Below, piece by piece: positions 44,646-54,551 of a stretch of 64,000 bases of DNA (positions within the stretch are counted from its first letter, which is position 1; each line of letters starts with the position of its first letter). The stretch covers positions 105,098 to 169,097 of the forward strand of contig JAIOZY010000005.1 in NCBI GenBank assembly GCA_021740385.1, written 5' to 3'. This stretch comes from Prolixibacteraceae bacterium. GTDB taxonomy: Bacteria; Bacteroidota; Bacteroidia; Bacteroidales; Prolixibacteraceae. The notes below the pieces were generated by a model. It ran no database searches. It saw nothing but the letters and a program-made list of their open reading frames with translations, and was not told where the DNA came from. Position numbers and translations under genes: made by a program.

Positions 44646-46157
44646 CTATTCTTGAAGCTTTCTGAATGCTTTGCCCAGGTTTTTGATAATGTCGCCTGCT
44701 ATGAGCGACACCTGTCCCTTTTTCAAAGCAGCAAAATCGCCTGCCCGGCCATGCACAAACACACCAATCAGGCTTGCATCAGCAGGTGAATACCCCTGGG
44801 CAATCAGTGAAAGGATAATGCCCGTGAGCACATCGCCACTACCTGCAGTTGCCATGCCCGGGTTTCCGGTTGAATTGAACCAGACATTACCATCGGGGAG
44901 AGCCACGGCCGTATAGGCGCCTTTAAGCACCAATACCAATTTGTGTTTTTCTGCCAGTTCTTTTGCCTTCATCAGCCTCTCGTAACCGTTGTGGCTTTTA
45001 CCCTCCAGCCTGTCGAATTCGCCCGGGTGGGGAGTTAACACCACATGCCCGGGCAATTGTTCCATCCAGGGTTTATTCAGGCTCAATATATTCAGGGCAT
45101 CGGCATCGAGCACCATCGGAACTTTCGACTCGGTTATGAGCTTATGCAGACCACGCTGTGTATTAACCTTAACACCAATACCCGGGCCAATACCAATGGC
45201 CGAAAAAGTGTCGCCGGGTTCAACCGAGGTAAACATCAAATCCGAATCGTCGATGCTGGTCATGGCCTCGGGAACCGCGGTTTGAATAATATGGTAGCCC
45301 CCGTGCGGAATGTGTGTTGTGAGTAAACCAACACCCGAGCGCAGGCAAGCTCTTGAAGCCAGCACAGCTGCCCCCATTTTGCCGTACGAGCCTGAAATCA
45401 GCAAAGCATGACCAAAAGTCCCCTTGTGTGAAAAATTCTTCCGCTTACGAATTTTATCCTTGATATCCCTTTTCTCCAGTAAACGGTAGGGTGTTTCTGT
45501 TTCACTAATTTTTTTAGGGTGTAAACCTATATCGGTAACAATCCACTCACCTGTAAAAATCTCATTTTCGGGAAATAAAAAACTCAGTTTTGGAAACTGG
45601 AAAGTAACCGTTTCGTTTGCGTGGATAATGGTCTCCGTCGTGTTGCCGTCATTGTTCTCACCCAACAGTCCAGATGGAATATCGATAGAAATAACGTAAG
45701 CCCCCGATTGGTTAATATGTTTAACAACATCGGCTGCAAACCCTTCAAGCGGTCTGTTCAGCCCCGACCCAAACAATGCATCGATGATGAGGGTTTTATT
45801 TCTGACGACAGGCAAATTCGTTTCCGAAAGCTCCGTAACCTCAACATTCCCGAGTGAAAGCAACCGTTCGTAATTTATTTTTGGCGAATTTTTAAGTACA
45901 TCGGCGCTTTTCAATAAAAAAACATGTATGTTAAAATTTTTTTCACCAGTCAGCATACGGGCAACGGCCAGTCCATCACCGCCATTGTTACCGGGACCAC
46001 AAAAAACCCAAATATCCTGAACATCTCTTTTTTTGGCCAACACAGCACGCACAACCTTACCTGCCGCGCGTTCCATCAAATCAATGTCGGGTATGGGTTC
46101 GTTTTCGATGGTATATTTATCAATTTCCGGTACTTGTGATGTTGAAAATATTTTCAT
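44646..46157 (-). CDS. nnrD: Bifunctional NAD(P)HX epimerase/ADP-dependent dehydratase
   Basis: Repairs hydrated NADH and NADPH. The 503 residues fuse two enzymes: an N-terminal YjeF_N epimerase domain (about 1-220; FCGPGNNGGDGLAVARML, near 53-70; ALFGSGLNRPLEGF) and a C-terminal ribokinase-like dehydratase (about 230-503; HKGTFGHALLISGSYGKMGA; LTPHPGEFDRLEG; AGSGDVLTGIILSLIAQG near 440). This fusion is the common bacterial form. It is transcribed toward the DUF4831 gene 69 nt away. Confidence 0.94.
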   Translation of the reverse strand: MKIFSTSQVPEIDKYTIENEPIPDIDLMERAAGKVVRAVLAKKRDVQDIWVFCGPGNNGGDGLAVARMLTGEKNFNIHVFLLKSADVLKNSPKINYERLLSLGNVEVTELSETNLPVVRNKTLIIDALFGSGLNRPLEGFAADVVKHINQSGAYVISIDIPSGLLGENNDGNTTETIIHANETVTFQFPKLSFLFPENEIFTGEWIVTDIGLHPKKISETETPYRLLEKRDIKDKIRKRKNFSHKGTFGHALLISGSYGKMGAAVLASRACLRSGVGLLTTHIPHGGYHIIQTAVPEAMTSIDDSDLMFTSVEPGDTFSAIGIGPGIGVKVNTQRGLHKLITESKVPMVLDADALNILSLNKPWMEQLPGHVVLTPHPGEFDRLEGKSHNGYERLMKAKELAEKHKLVLVLKGAYTAVALPDGNVWFNSTGNPGMATAGSGDVLTGIILSLIAQGYSPADASLIGVFVHGRAGDFAALKKGQVSLIAGDIIKNLGKAFRKLQE

Positions 46158-46289
46158 GGTAAAAAATGGTTTAAAAAGGTTATTTGATACACAAAACCTG
46201 AATTTCGATCTAAATTTATAAAGAAATATTTGAAGAAAGACTGAATTCCATTACATGAACAAATCACTTTTTCAATTCCACAAAAAGAT

Positions 46290-46297
46290 TACTTTTG
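46290..46297 (+). promoter_or_regulatory. -7 box of the first POT transporter
   Basis: TACTTTTG matches TAnnTTTG, 32 nt before the ATG at 46330. A T-rich -33-like tract (46268-46273) lies upstream with a somewhat short spacer. Confidence 0.4.
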
Positions 46298-46329
46298 TGT
46301 GATTCACGTAAAACCAATTACACAAAATT

Positions 46330-47844
46330 ATGGCAAAAGATAAAAATACTGCATTTTTTGGGCATCCTGTCGCTTTGTCATCACTTTTTGCAACTGAAAT
46401 GTGGGAACGTTTCAGTTATTATGGCATGCGCGCCCTGTTAGTTTTGTTTTTAACGGCAACTTATGCCACGGGCGGCTTTGGCATGTCGGAACTTGAAGCG
46501 TTCACCGTTTACGGGATTTTCACCGGGCTTGTTTATGTTACCCCAATTATTGGAGGAATACTTGCCGACAAAATACTCGGACAAAGGAAGGCCATATATA
46601 TTGGCGGAATAACCATGGCCATTGGCCAGTTTATTCTTGCTGCAAGCTCAATGGCTGTTGACGCCGACCTGGAGTGGCGGCGGATGATTTTTTACGCCGG
46701 CCTCGGCATCCTTATACTTGGGAACGGCTTTTTCAAACCCAATATTTCAACCATTGTTGGCGATTTATACGACAACAATGATCCGCGTAAAGACAGTGGT
46801 TTTACCATTTTTTACATGGGGATAAACCTGGGCGCATTTCTTTCTCCCTGGATTGCCGGCACACTTGGCGAACAGGTTGCGTGGCATTGGGGGTTTATTG
46901 CTGCCGGAACCGGTATGGTAATTGGTACAATTTGGTTTTTTGTGCGCAGCCATGTGCTGGAAAACAGGGGAATGCCCCCCAAGGTTAAAGCGACACGTAA
47001 CAGGTTGGCCATTAAAGACTGGGGAAGCATACTTTTTTATGTTGCCGTTATGGTTGGCGCAGTGTATGCCTTTATATTCGGCTGGGGTGCGATACCTGAA
47101 AAAATTGGAGACTGGATCATAAACATAGTTGCAGCCATTGGAGTCGGCTACTTGCTTGTTAGTATTTTTAAGGGAACAAAAGGCAAAACCGAATGGAGCC
47201 GTGTGGGGGTAATTTTTATTCTTGCCGTGGCCAATATTTTCTTTTGGAGCGGTTTTGAACAGGCCGGCAGTACATTCAACATATTTGCCCGGGACAACAC
47301 AAACCGGATGATTGGCAACATCGAAATTGCAGCTTCGGCATTTCAGAGCATCAATGCAGTGGCTATTTTAATTTTTGCACCACTGTTTTCCTTCCTTTGG
47401 ACATGGCTCGATAAAAGGCGGGCAAACCCCAATACCCCGGCAAAATTTGCAATTGGCATGCTGCTGATGAGTATTGGTTTTGTAGTAATGGCCATTGCAA
47501 GTGGCTTTGCCGATGGAGGAAGTCTGGTAAGCCCATTATGGCTGGTTCTGGTTTATATCATTCATACCTGGGGCGAATTGTGCCTCTCACCCATTGGTTT
47601 ATCAATGGTTACAAAATTATCTCCACCCAAGTTGGTCTCAACCATGATGGGTGTATGGATGGGGTCGTTTGCCATTGGTAATTTTGTTGCATCGCAAATG
47701 AAAGCCATATCCATAAAACTGGAAAGCGCATTGGGCATGGAAATTCAGGTTTTCTGGTTTATAGCCATTGAAACCTTTTTTGTTGCCCTCATACTTTTTG
47801 CAATATCACCTTTCCTTGGTAAGATGATGAAAGGGATAAAATAA
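46330..47844 (+). CDS. POT-family proton-coupled oligopeptide transporter, copy 1
   Basis: Inner-membrane MFS transporter importing di- and tripeptides with H+. The 504 residues hold about 14 hydrophobic helices. The family motifs are the ExxERFxYY sequence in TM1 (EMWERFSYYGMRALL, about 22-36), NGFFKPNISTIVGDLY (near 135-150) and the FYMGINLGAFLSPWIAGTLG motif (near 158-177). Its N-terminus and TM1 are close to those of copy 2. The three tandem copies (46330-51313) look like an expanded peptide-uptake locus. Confidence 0.93.
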   Translation: MAKDKNTAFFGHPVALSSLFATEMWERFSYYGMRALLVLFLTATYATGGFGMSELEAFTVYGIFTGLVYVTPIIGGILADKILGQRKAIYIGGITMAIGQFILAASSMAVDADLEWRRMIFYAGLGILILGNGFFKPNISTIVGDLYDNNDPRKDSGFTIFYMGINLGAFLSPWIAGTLGEQVAWHWGFIAAGTGMVIGTIWFFVRSHVLENRGMPPKVKATRNRLAIKDWGSILFYVAVMVGAVYAFIFGWGAIPEKIGDWIINIVAAIGVGYLLVSIFKGTKGKTEWSRVGVIFILAVANIFFWSGFEQAGSTFNIFARDNTNRMIGNIEIAASAFQSINAVAILIFAPLFSFLWTWLDKRRANPNTPAKFAIGMLLMSIGFVVMAIASGFADGGSLVSPLWLVLVYIIHTWGELCLSPIGLSMVTKLSPPKLVSTMMGVWMGSFAIGNFVASQMKAISIKLESALGMEIQVFWFIAIETFFVALILFAISPFLGKMMKGIK

Positions 47845-47867
47845 TATTATTAAAATACACTTTCGTT

Positions 47868-47899
47868 AACCCGGTCTGTTTCAACATACCGGGTTTTTT
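47868..47899 (+). terminator. Terminator between POT copies 1 and 2
   Basis: AACCCGGT (47868-47875) and ACCGGGTT (47888-47895) form an 8-bp stem around a 12-nt loop with a T-run to 47899, so copies 1 and 2 are probably separate transcription units. Confidence 0.85.
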
Positions 47900-47979
47900 A
47901 TGCAAAAAAATCAGCAACATTCGTCATTTTACAACGCCACTGAAAAGCTATCTTTAGGGGGTTTTTTAACCAATATATC

Positions 47980-49470
47980 ATGACCAAATCGTACAACCAC
48001 CCCAAAGGATTAATGGCGCTTTTCTTCACCGAGATGTGGGAAAGGTTCAGTTATTACGGGATGCGGGCCTTGCTTGTATTATACCTTACATCAACGCTCA
48101 TTTCGGGCGGAATGGGCATGGGTCGCAGCAATGCCCTCGAAATTTATGCTGTTTTTACAGGCCTTGTTTACCTCACGCCACTACTGGGTGGGCTGCTGGC
48201 AGATAAATACCTTGGTCAACGAAAATCGATTTTGATTGGCGCCCTGTTAATGGCTGCAGGGCAATTTACACTGGCCTATTCGCAAGTTGCTGCAAACCTG
48301 CCCGAACGTGAAAACCTACTATATTACGGTTTAGGGTTCCTGATTATGGGAAACGGGTTTTTCAAGCCAAATATTTCAACAATTGTAGGTCAACTATACC
48401 AGGAAAATGATCCCCGAAGAGATTCGGGATTTACCCTCTTCTACATGGGCATTAACGTAGGTGCATTCATATCGCCCCTTATAGCCGGCACACTTGGCGA
48501 AAAAGTCGGATGGGCCTGGGGGTTCAGTTGTGCCGGTGTGGGGATGTTGCTCGGGCTCGGCTGGTTTATTTCCCAGGCGTCAAAACTTGGTACGGCCGGC
48601 TTACCCCCAAAAAGAGTTGTTGCTAAAAATGAAAAACCAATCCTAAAAGCATCTGATTGGCTTGGAATAATTGCTATTACAGTAACTACTTTAATTCTGG
48701 TGGTGATTTTCCTAAATACATGGAGTTTGCTTGGCAAACAACCCCGGTCGACCATTACCACAATAGCCACAGTAATTGGAGCAACAGCCTTACTTTACAT
48801 CATACTTTCGAACACAAAAGGGAAAACACAGTGGAGCCGGGTTGCGGTAATTTTTGTACTATGCTCTTTCAATGTTTTTTTCTGGGCCGGTTTTGAACAG
48901 GTTGGAGGAACACTTAACCTTTTTGCCCGCGAAAAAGTAAACTTAATGCTTGGCAACTGGGAAATACCCGTTACATCGTTCCAGTCGATTGGTGCCATTG
49001 CCATCGTGATATTTGCACCGCTTTTTTCAATTTTATGGAGCGGGCTTTCAAAAATTAAAGCCAACCCAAACACACCGGTTAAATTTGTTATCGGGCTCAT
49101 TTTCCTCGGACTGGGGTTTGTGGTGATCAGTCTTGCAAACAACCTTGCAAACAACGGCTTGCTGATTAGCCCTTTATGGCTTGTTGCCGTTTATTTACTG
49201 CATACTTTTGGCGAACTCAGCCTGTCGCCCATCGGTCTCTCGATGATAACCAAATTATCGCCCCCAAAAATCACATCAATTATGATGGGGGTTTGGTTTG
49301 GGTCTACGGCACTGGCCAACTATTTTGCCGGTATGCTCGAAACGATTTTACAACGCCACCTACCCGGCATGCACTTATTTAACTTTCTGGTAATCACATC
49401 TTTTTCCGCCGCATTTGTATTGTTTATCATTTCTCCCATACTAAAAAAGATGATGAAAGGAATTCATTAG
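47980..49470 (+). CDS. POT-family proton-coupled oligopeptide transporter, copy 2
   Basis: It has 496 residues with the same fold as copy 1. TM1 motif EMWERFSYYGMRALLVLY is near residues 17-34, NGFFKPNISTIVGQLYQEND near 126-145, and FYMGINVGAFISPLIAGTLG near 153-172. PLWLVAVYLLHTFGELSLSP (near 392) is the C-terminal half motif of the family. Sequence is closest to copy 1, indicating a tandem duplication. A different peptide range for each copy is likely but not visible from sequence. Confidence 0.93.
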   Translation: MTKSYNHPKGLMALFFTEMWERFSYYGMRALLVLYLTSTLISGGMGMGRSNALEIYAVFTGLVYLTPLLGGLLADKYLGQRKSILIGALLMAAGQFTLAYSQVAANLPERENLLYYGLGFLIMGNGFFKPNISTIVGQLYQENDPRRDSGFTLFYMGINVGAFISPLIAGTLGEKVGWAWGFSCAGVGMLLGLGWFISQASKLGTAGLPPKRVVAKNEKPILKASDWLGIIAITVTTLILVVIFLNTWSLLGKQPRSTITTIATVIGATALLYIILSNTKGKTQWSRVAVIFVLCSFNVFFWAGFEQVGGTLNLFAREKVNLMLGNWEIPVTSFQSIGAIAIVIFAPLFSILWSGLSKIKANPNTPVKFVIGLIFLGLGFVVISLANNLANNGLLISPLWLVAVYLLHTFGELSLSPIGLSMITKLSPPKITSIMMGVWFGSTALANYFAGMLETILQRHLPGMHLFNFLVITSFSAAFVLFIISPILKKMMKGIH

Positions 49471-49600
49471 AAGCAAAAATTGCAATGGATTTTTTTTTCA
49501 AATAGCTGGTTAATGTCATTTTGTGTATATTGCAAAATGCTTATTCTTGATCGTTTTTTTGTACCGTTTTTGAAATAACACTTTTTAAAAAAGATACATT

Positions 49601-51313
49601 ATGGCAAAAAATAAACATCCACAAGGACTGATGATCCTGTTTTTCACCGAGATGTGGGAGCGATTCGGGTATTACCTGATGCTTGGAATCTTCACACTTT
49701 ACATGATTGCACCAGAAACGGCCCGCTTTGCCGGCCTGGGCATGAGCAACATGGAAGCTGCCGACATTTACGGCACATACCTGGCGCTTGTTTATCTTAC
49801 CCCGTTTTTCGGGGGGCTAATTGCCGACAGGTTTTTGGGCTACCGCAAATCGATATACATTGGCGGTTTTTTAATGGCCTGCGGTTACATTGGCCTTTCA
49901 ATCCCAAACAGCATGGCTGCCTTTTTCATATCGCTTCTGCTCATCATTTTAGGCAACGGGATGTTTAAGCCAAATGTGTCGGTATTGCTTGGTAAACTTT
50001 ATGAAAAGCCCGAATACATGCATTTAAAAGATTCCGGCTATAACATCTTTTACATGGGTATTAATATTGGGGCCTTTGTGTGTAACTTTGTGGCAGCATG
50101 GCTCAGGCTTACCTACGGATGGGGCTGGGCATTTGCCGCAGCCGGGGCTGGAATGCTCATCGGAATAATATGGTTTGCAATCGGGAACAAACTGGTTCCC
50201 GAAATTAAAGAAGCCGATCAGATATCGCCAAAACGCGAAGGAGATTTTTCATTGGCAAAAATATTCAAAGTGCTCTTTCTTCCCGCCTTTGCTGCTGCAG
50301 CCATTGGCTGGATTATCCCTGGCGATATTTTTGGTTCCGATTCAAACGATGCCTTCATATTTTTCTGCCTGCCGGTTTTATTGTTCTTTTTCAACACCTG
50401 GCGTTCGGCATCAAAAGAAGAAAAAGCACCCATTGCAGCTTTGTTGTCTGTTTTCGGTGTGGTAATCATTTTCTGGGCTGTATTTCACCAAAACGGCTCG
50501 GCCCTTACTTACTGGGCAAAAAACAATACCGACCGCGAACTTGGCCCCAAAATGGAAAAAGTGATCAATTCCATTGCCAGTACCGAAGATGCTTCAACCC
50601 TTCCCAGGGAAAGGCAAATTATTGGCATACACGGCGAGGACCTTGGCACCGAAATTGGCCCCAGTTATTATTTCGATAATTATACGGAAGAACTGCCTGC
50701 CGGTAACATTACAGAAAAACCGGACGACTTAACCGATAAGGAGTGGGAAAAAGTTAAAGACCAGGCAGGGGAACAACACGGAAAGCTGGTATTATGGCCT
50801 ACCGAATTGCAGGCATCGATTAACCCGTTTTTTGTTGTTGTGTTAACCCCGCTTGTTGTTGGCGTTTTTAACTTCCTGGGACGCCGGCGTAAAGAGCCTT
50901 CCACCCCGGGGAAGATAGCCCTGGGTATGCTCATCTCGGCCGTGTCGTGGCTGGTAATGGTGGGGGCCGCCATTATTTCGGGCAACGGAGCCGAAAAAGC
51001 TTCGGTTGCCTGGCTATTTGGCGTTTACGGGGTTATTACCATCGGAGAATTATGCCTTAGCCCGATGGGGCTTTCGCTGGTATCGAAACTCGCCCCGCGA
51101 AGAATTGCTGCATTAATGATGGGCGGCTGGTTCCTGAGCACAGCCATTGGCAATAAGCTTGCCGGTGTTTTATCGGGCATGTGGGATTTGTTCGAAAAGA
51201 AATCGAATTTCTTTTTGACAAATGCGATACTAACAGCCGGTGCATTCCTTATAATCTTGTTTATGCTCCCATGGCTTAAAAGAGTATACAAAACTTACGC
51301 CAATAAGTCGTAG
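49601..51313 (+). CDS. POT-family transporter, copy 3, with a large hydrophilic insertion
   Basis: A 570-residue member, about 70 longer than its neighbours. TM1 motif EMWERFGYYLMLGIFTLYMI (about 17-36), NGMFKPNVSVLLGKLY and FYMGINIGAFVCNFVAAWLR are conserved. The extra length is a polar segment (about 305-400: NNTDRELGPKMEKVINSIAS to KLVLWPTELQASINPF) between helices of the C-terminal half; copies 1 and 2 lack it. Longer POT members of this kind are known in Bacteroidota. It is convergent with the LytTR regulator (6 nt between stops). Confidence 0.92.
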   Translation: MAKNKHPQGLMILFFTEMWERFGYYLMLGIFTLYMIAPETARFAGLGMSNMEAADIYGTYLALVYLTPFFGGLIADRFLGYRKSIYIGGFLMACGYIGLSIPNSMAAFFISLLLIILGNGMFKPNVSVLLGKLYEKPEYMHLKDSGYNIFYMGINIGAFVCNFVAAWLRLTYGWGWAFAAAGAGMLIGIIWFAIGNKLVPEIKEADQISPKREGDFSLAKIFKVLFLPAFAAAAIGWIIPGDIFGSDSNDAFIFFCLPVLLFFFNTWRSASKEEKAPIAALLSVFGVVIIFWAVFHQNGSALTYWAKNNTDRELGPKMEKVINSIASTEDASTLPRERQIIGIHGEDLGTEIGPSYYFDNYTEELPAGNITEKPDDLTDKEWEKVKDQAGEQHGKLVLWPTELQASINPFFVVVLTPLVVGVFNFLGRRRKEPSTPGKIALGMLISAVSWLVMVGAAIISGNGAEKASVAWLFGVYGVITIGELCLSPMGLSLVSKLAPRRIAALMMGGWFLSTAIGNKLAGVLSGMWDLFEKKSNFFLTNAILTAGAFLIILFMLPWLKRVYKTYANKS

Positions 51314-51319
51314 CCTTTT

Positions 51320-52081
51320 TTACATCGTATTGAAAATCTTGTGGATATAATCGCGGCTTGGTTTATTCATGGGAATCTGAATTTTGTTTATGTAAAGGGT
51401 TAGCCCCTCAAAGCCGGTAACATTATTCAGGTTTACAATGTACGAGCGGTGAACCCTGATAAAAACCGATGGAGGCAATTTTTTTTCAAATTCCTTTATG
51501 ATGGTTGAAAAAATATACCGCTCTTTTTTGGTGTGGATGAATGTATAGTTGTTTTCGGCCTGCATGTATAAAATGTCTTCAAAAGCAACCCGGTCGAAAT
51601 GGTTGCCCTTTTTCAGGAAGAGGCTGTCTTTTATTGAAACAACGGGATTTTCCGGCTGCAAATAATTACCATTGTTTGTACTGATTTTTTCGGCCGTTTT
51701 GTTTTCCGAAAAATTTTGTAACGCCATATCTATTGATATCTGCACCTGCCTGTCGTTAAAAGGCTTTAAAAGAAAGGCCGAGGGTGCGGCCTCGTTTGCC
51801 CGCTCAACAATGGCCCTGCTGGCCAGTGAGGTAAGAAAAATAAAAGGTATTTTGTATTTCGTTTGTATGATTTTAGCCAGCTCAATACCATCCATATCGC
51901 CGGCAATGTTTATGTCGAGCAAGGCCAGATCGGTGTCGTTTTTTTCAAGTATCTCCAGGGCTTGTTTGGCCGAGGGCACCACACCTGCTATGGTATATCC
52001 AAAATCGCTTAATCGCATGGCAATATCTTCCGATATCATGAATTCATCTTCAACAATAAGTATTCTTACTTTCGATCCCAT
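51320..52081 (-). CDS. LytTR-family response regulator
   Basis: The 253-residue protein joins a receiver domain (about 1-125) to a LytTR DNA-binding domain (about 150-250). The acidic pocket is EDE near the N-terminus, the phospho-acceptor Asp is in LALLDINIAG (near 56), and the Lys is in FLLKPFND (near 107). The LytTR part shows ILYMQAENNYTFIHTKKERY and FIRVHRSYIVNLNNVTGFEG, the usual motifs. It is the last gene of a three-gene minus-strand unit, 24 nt after the histidine kinase, so they form a two-component pair. Confidence 0.92.
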   Translation of the reverse strand: MGSKVRILIVEDEFMISEDIAMRLSDFGYTIAGVVPSAKQALEILEKNDTDLALLDINIAGDMDGIELAKIIQTKYKIPFIFLTSLASRAIVERANEAAPSAFLLKPFNDRQVQISIDMALQNFSENKTAEKISTNNGNYLQPENPVVSIKDSLFLKKGNHFDRVAFEDILYMQAENNYTFIHTKKERYIFSTIIKEFEKKLPPSVFIRVHRSYIVNLNNVTGFEGLTLYINKIQIPMNKPSRDYIHKIFNTM

Positions 52082-52105
52082 ACTTTCAGTTTTAAATTTG
52101 ATTAC

Positions 52106-53890
52106 TTAAATCAATTCTTTCGATTTCACACAAATTTTCCATTTACTTCCATTGTCGTAAATATAATCAATATTACCATTGAGTTGCCCAATTAGGGAAT
52201 GAACCAGCTTTAGCCCGAACGAATCGGATTTTTTCCAGTCAAACCCCGGGGGTAAACCTTTACCATTATCAGAAATGGCGATGATCATTCCCCCGTTATG
52301 CTTATTCAACGAAATTGACAACAACGGGAATTGATTCTCGCTGCTGCCATATTTTAACGAATTTGTAATTAATTCGTTAATTATTAAACCAAGGGGGATT
52401 GCCTTTTCAATATTGACATCAACGGGTTCAAGGTCGCGTTGCAGCTGAAATTTCTGGCCAAAATTCATAACCAGGTTTTCCGATAATTCTTCGATGTAAT
52501 TACTGATGTTTATTGTGGTATCAATATCGTCGCGATATAATTTCCGGTGGATTAACGTGAGTGCTTCAACCCGCATTTTTCCCGAAAGCAATGCTTCGGC
52601 TGCCGGGTGGCCTTTAAGCTGTCGGGCTTGCAGGTTGAGCAGGCTGGCAACCATTTGCAGGTTGTTTTTAACCCGGTGGTTCAACTCTTTTAACAACAAT
52701 GCTTTTTCCTGCTCCCGCTTTTCAATAATGAGTTTTTGTTCCGATAACTTCGCGTTTGTTTTCCTTACAAGGGCATTTACCCTGAACAGGAAAAATGTAA
52801 ACAGAATAAAAACAACAACACCAGCCGATAAACCATACGACAACCATTTTTGCAAACGGTTAATACGGTTCAGGTTTTCGATTTCCTCTTCCTTTTTTGT
52901 CAGTTCAAAACGGCTTTGCTGTTGCTCCATTGCCCGTATGTTTTCAACATCCTTTAAGCTGTCATCGTAAATCTTATACTGTTTTTGAAAGAAAAGCGCT
53001 TCAGGGTAATTCCCTTCTTTCTCGTGAAACTCCGATAGTTTAAAGCTTATATCCCTGATTTGTTCTTTCAGTTTTGCTTCTTTGGCAATTTCGAGGCTTT
53101 GGTTCATTAACGCCCCCCCTTCAGCAATTTTTCCTTCTTCGATGAAAATGCTGGCCATTTCGCTCTGAAATACAGATAACAAATATGGATTTTCGGTATG
53201 ACTGAATTCTTCAATGGCCAATCCAATTTCATCCTTTGCCATTTTATATTTCTTTTGAGCAGCGTGGATCATTCCCATGTTCCCTATTACAAGAAATTTT
53301 TTTGAAGGATCGTTTAATGATGTGAAAATATTCAAAGCTTTTTTAAAATAATGGCCTGCGCTGTCAAGTTGGTTAATTTTGCGAAAGGCTTCCCCAATAT
53401 TTAAAAAAGTATTTGCAATTCTTGAACTATCACCCTGCTCATAAAAAAGGGGGATACATTTCCTGAGATATTTAAATCCGTTTGTATAATCATTATTGCT
53501 TGTATAACAGGTTCCAAGCGTGAAATATATCAACGCCTCTTTATCGAAAAGACCTGCTTCTTTGTATAATTGAGAAGCAATAATCAATGATTGAGTGGCT
53601 TCAAGATGGTTCCCCAAAAACATGTTTTTTGACCCAATGTATTCCCACGATATGGCTTCATATTCTTTATTTCCAATCACTTTCGACACACCAAGTGCCT
53701 CTTTTGCATACCGTAGCCCTTCAACCGGTTGACAATAAAAGGCAAGATTAAGAAGTAACCTTGCCCTTTTTTCATCATCGGTTTTATGTTGCAAAAGTTG
53801 AACTTTTAAGGAATCAACTTTTTGCATCTGCTGTGCAAAAACAACAATAAAAAAATTCAATAAACAAAATAAGATTGAAATTCTTTTCAT
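52106..53890 (-). CDS. TPR-containing sensor histidine kinase (HisKA_2 type)
   Basis: A 594-residue sensor: a signal peptide, periplasmic TPR-like helices (about 40-330; YFTLGTCYTSNNDYTNGFKY; ANTFLNIGEAFRKINQLDSA), one membrane helix (about 345-370), a short coiled coil, then the HisKA_2/HWE-type dimerisation domain with phospho-acceptor His in ELNHRVKNNLQMVASLL (near 405) and an HATPase domain with the N box (NELITNSLKYG), G1 (DNGKGLPPGF) and GLKLVHSLIGQLNG. The TPR sensor suggests it detects a protein or peptide ligand. It belongs with the LytTR regulator. Confidence 0.88.
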   Translation of the reverse strand: MKRISILFCLLNFFIVVFAQQMQKVDSLKVQLLQHKTDDEKRARLLLNLAFYCQPVEGLRYAKEALGVSKVIGNKEYEAISWEYIGSKNMFLGNHLEATQSLIIASQLYKEAGLFDKEALIYFTLGTCYTSNNDYTNGFKYLRKCIPLFYEQGDSSRIANTFLNIGEAFRKINQLDSAGHYFKKALNIFTSLNDPSKKFLVIGNMGMIHAAQKKYKMAKDEIGLAIEEFSHTENPYLLSVFQSEMASIFIEEGKIAEGGALMNQSLEIAKEAKLKEQIRDISFKLSEFHEKEGNYPEALFFQKQYKIYDDSLKDVENIRAMEQQQSRFELTKKEEEIENLNRINRLQKWLSYGLSAGVVVFILFTFFLFRVNALVRKTNAKLSEQKLIIEKREQEKALLLKELNHRVKNNLQMVASLLNLQARQLKGHPAAEALLSGKMRVEALTLIHRKLYRDDIDTTINISNYIEELSENLVMNFGQKFQLQRDLEPVDVNIEKAIPLGLIINELITNSLKYGSSENQFPLLSISLNKHNGGMIIAISDNGKGLPPGFDWKKSDSFGLKLVHSLIGQLNGNIDYIYDNGSKWKICVKSKELI

Positions 53891-53909
53891 TCAAAACTTT
53901 GCTAAAAAC

Positions 53910-54464
53910 TTACGGTGGTGGTGGTTTTGTATCTCCCGTTGTATACGGGTCGATGAATCCGTACAAAGAATTCCCCTTCTTGTCTTTAAATTCAAAAAGA
54001 ATTGAATATTTTAACCGGGTATCTTCAGGAACTGAAGATGTGGTTTTAAATTTAAATTCTTTTTGAGTTCTCGGGTCTGAAATAACCGTTTTGTCTTCAG
54101 GTTTAAACTTTAGTTTACCATCAGCACCCATTTTTGGGGCATTCTGAATAATTGCATCCCATTTTTCCTGGGACGGAGAACGTGTGATCATCTGCATGTC
54201 AAGCTGCGAATCACCTCCAAGGTCAACAAAATTTACATCAACACCGGATACCGATTGAATAAACCACAAGAATTCGGTGTTGTTTTCAAATAACAGAATA
54301 TCTTTCATGGGGCCGGTAAACTTTGCATAGGGAGCTACCAACTCATAAAAAGATTTTGCAGGGAAGGGCTTCTCGATAGTTCCATAAGAACTGTCGTTTT
54401 TAAAAAAATCCAACATTTCATCAATGTAGACTTTCACATCAATTTTAATTGTAGTTGTAGTCAT
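53910..54464 (-). CDS. Unknown protein, first gene of the histidine-kinase operon
   Basis: A 184-residue soluble protein with no signal peptide and no membrane segment; it starts MTTTTIKIDVKVYIDEMLDF and ends in four prolines (TTGDTKPPPP). The middle is a mixed alpha/beta region (FVDLGGDSQLDMQMITRSPS; FKFKTTSSVPEDTRLKYSIL). I recognise no family. It lies 19 nt upstream of the histidine kinase on the same strand, so its role may be tied to that sensor. Confidence 0.6.
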   Translation of the reverse strand: MTTTTIKIDVKVYIDEMLDFFKNDSSYGTIEKPFPAKSFYELVAPYAKFTGPMKDILLFENNTEFLWFIQSVSGVDVNFVDLGGDSQLDMQMITRSPSQEKWDAIIQNAPKMGADGKLKFKPEDKTVISDPRTQKEFKFKTTSSVPEDTRLKYSILFEFKDKKGNSLYGFIDPYTTGDTKPPPP

Positions 54465-54551
54465 TTATGAATTTTTTGGGGTTAATACTACATCAAAGTT
54501 ATTGAAAATAAATGAATTTAACACCACAGCTCCTAAATATTATCCGGGTTG

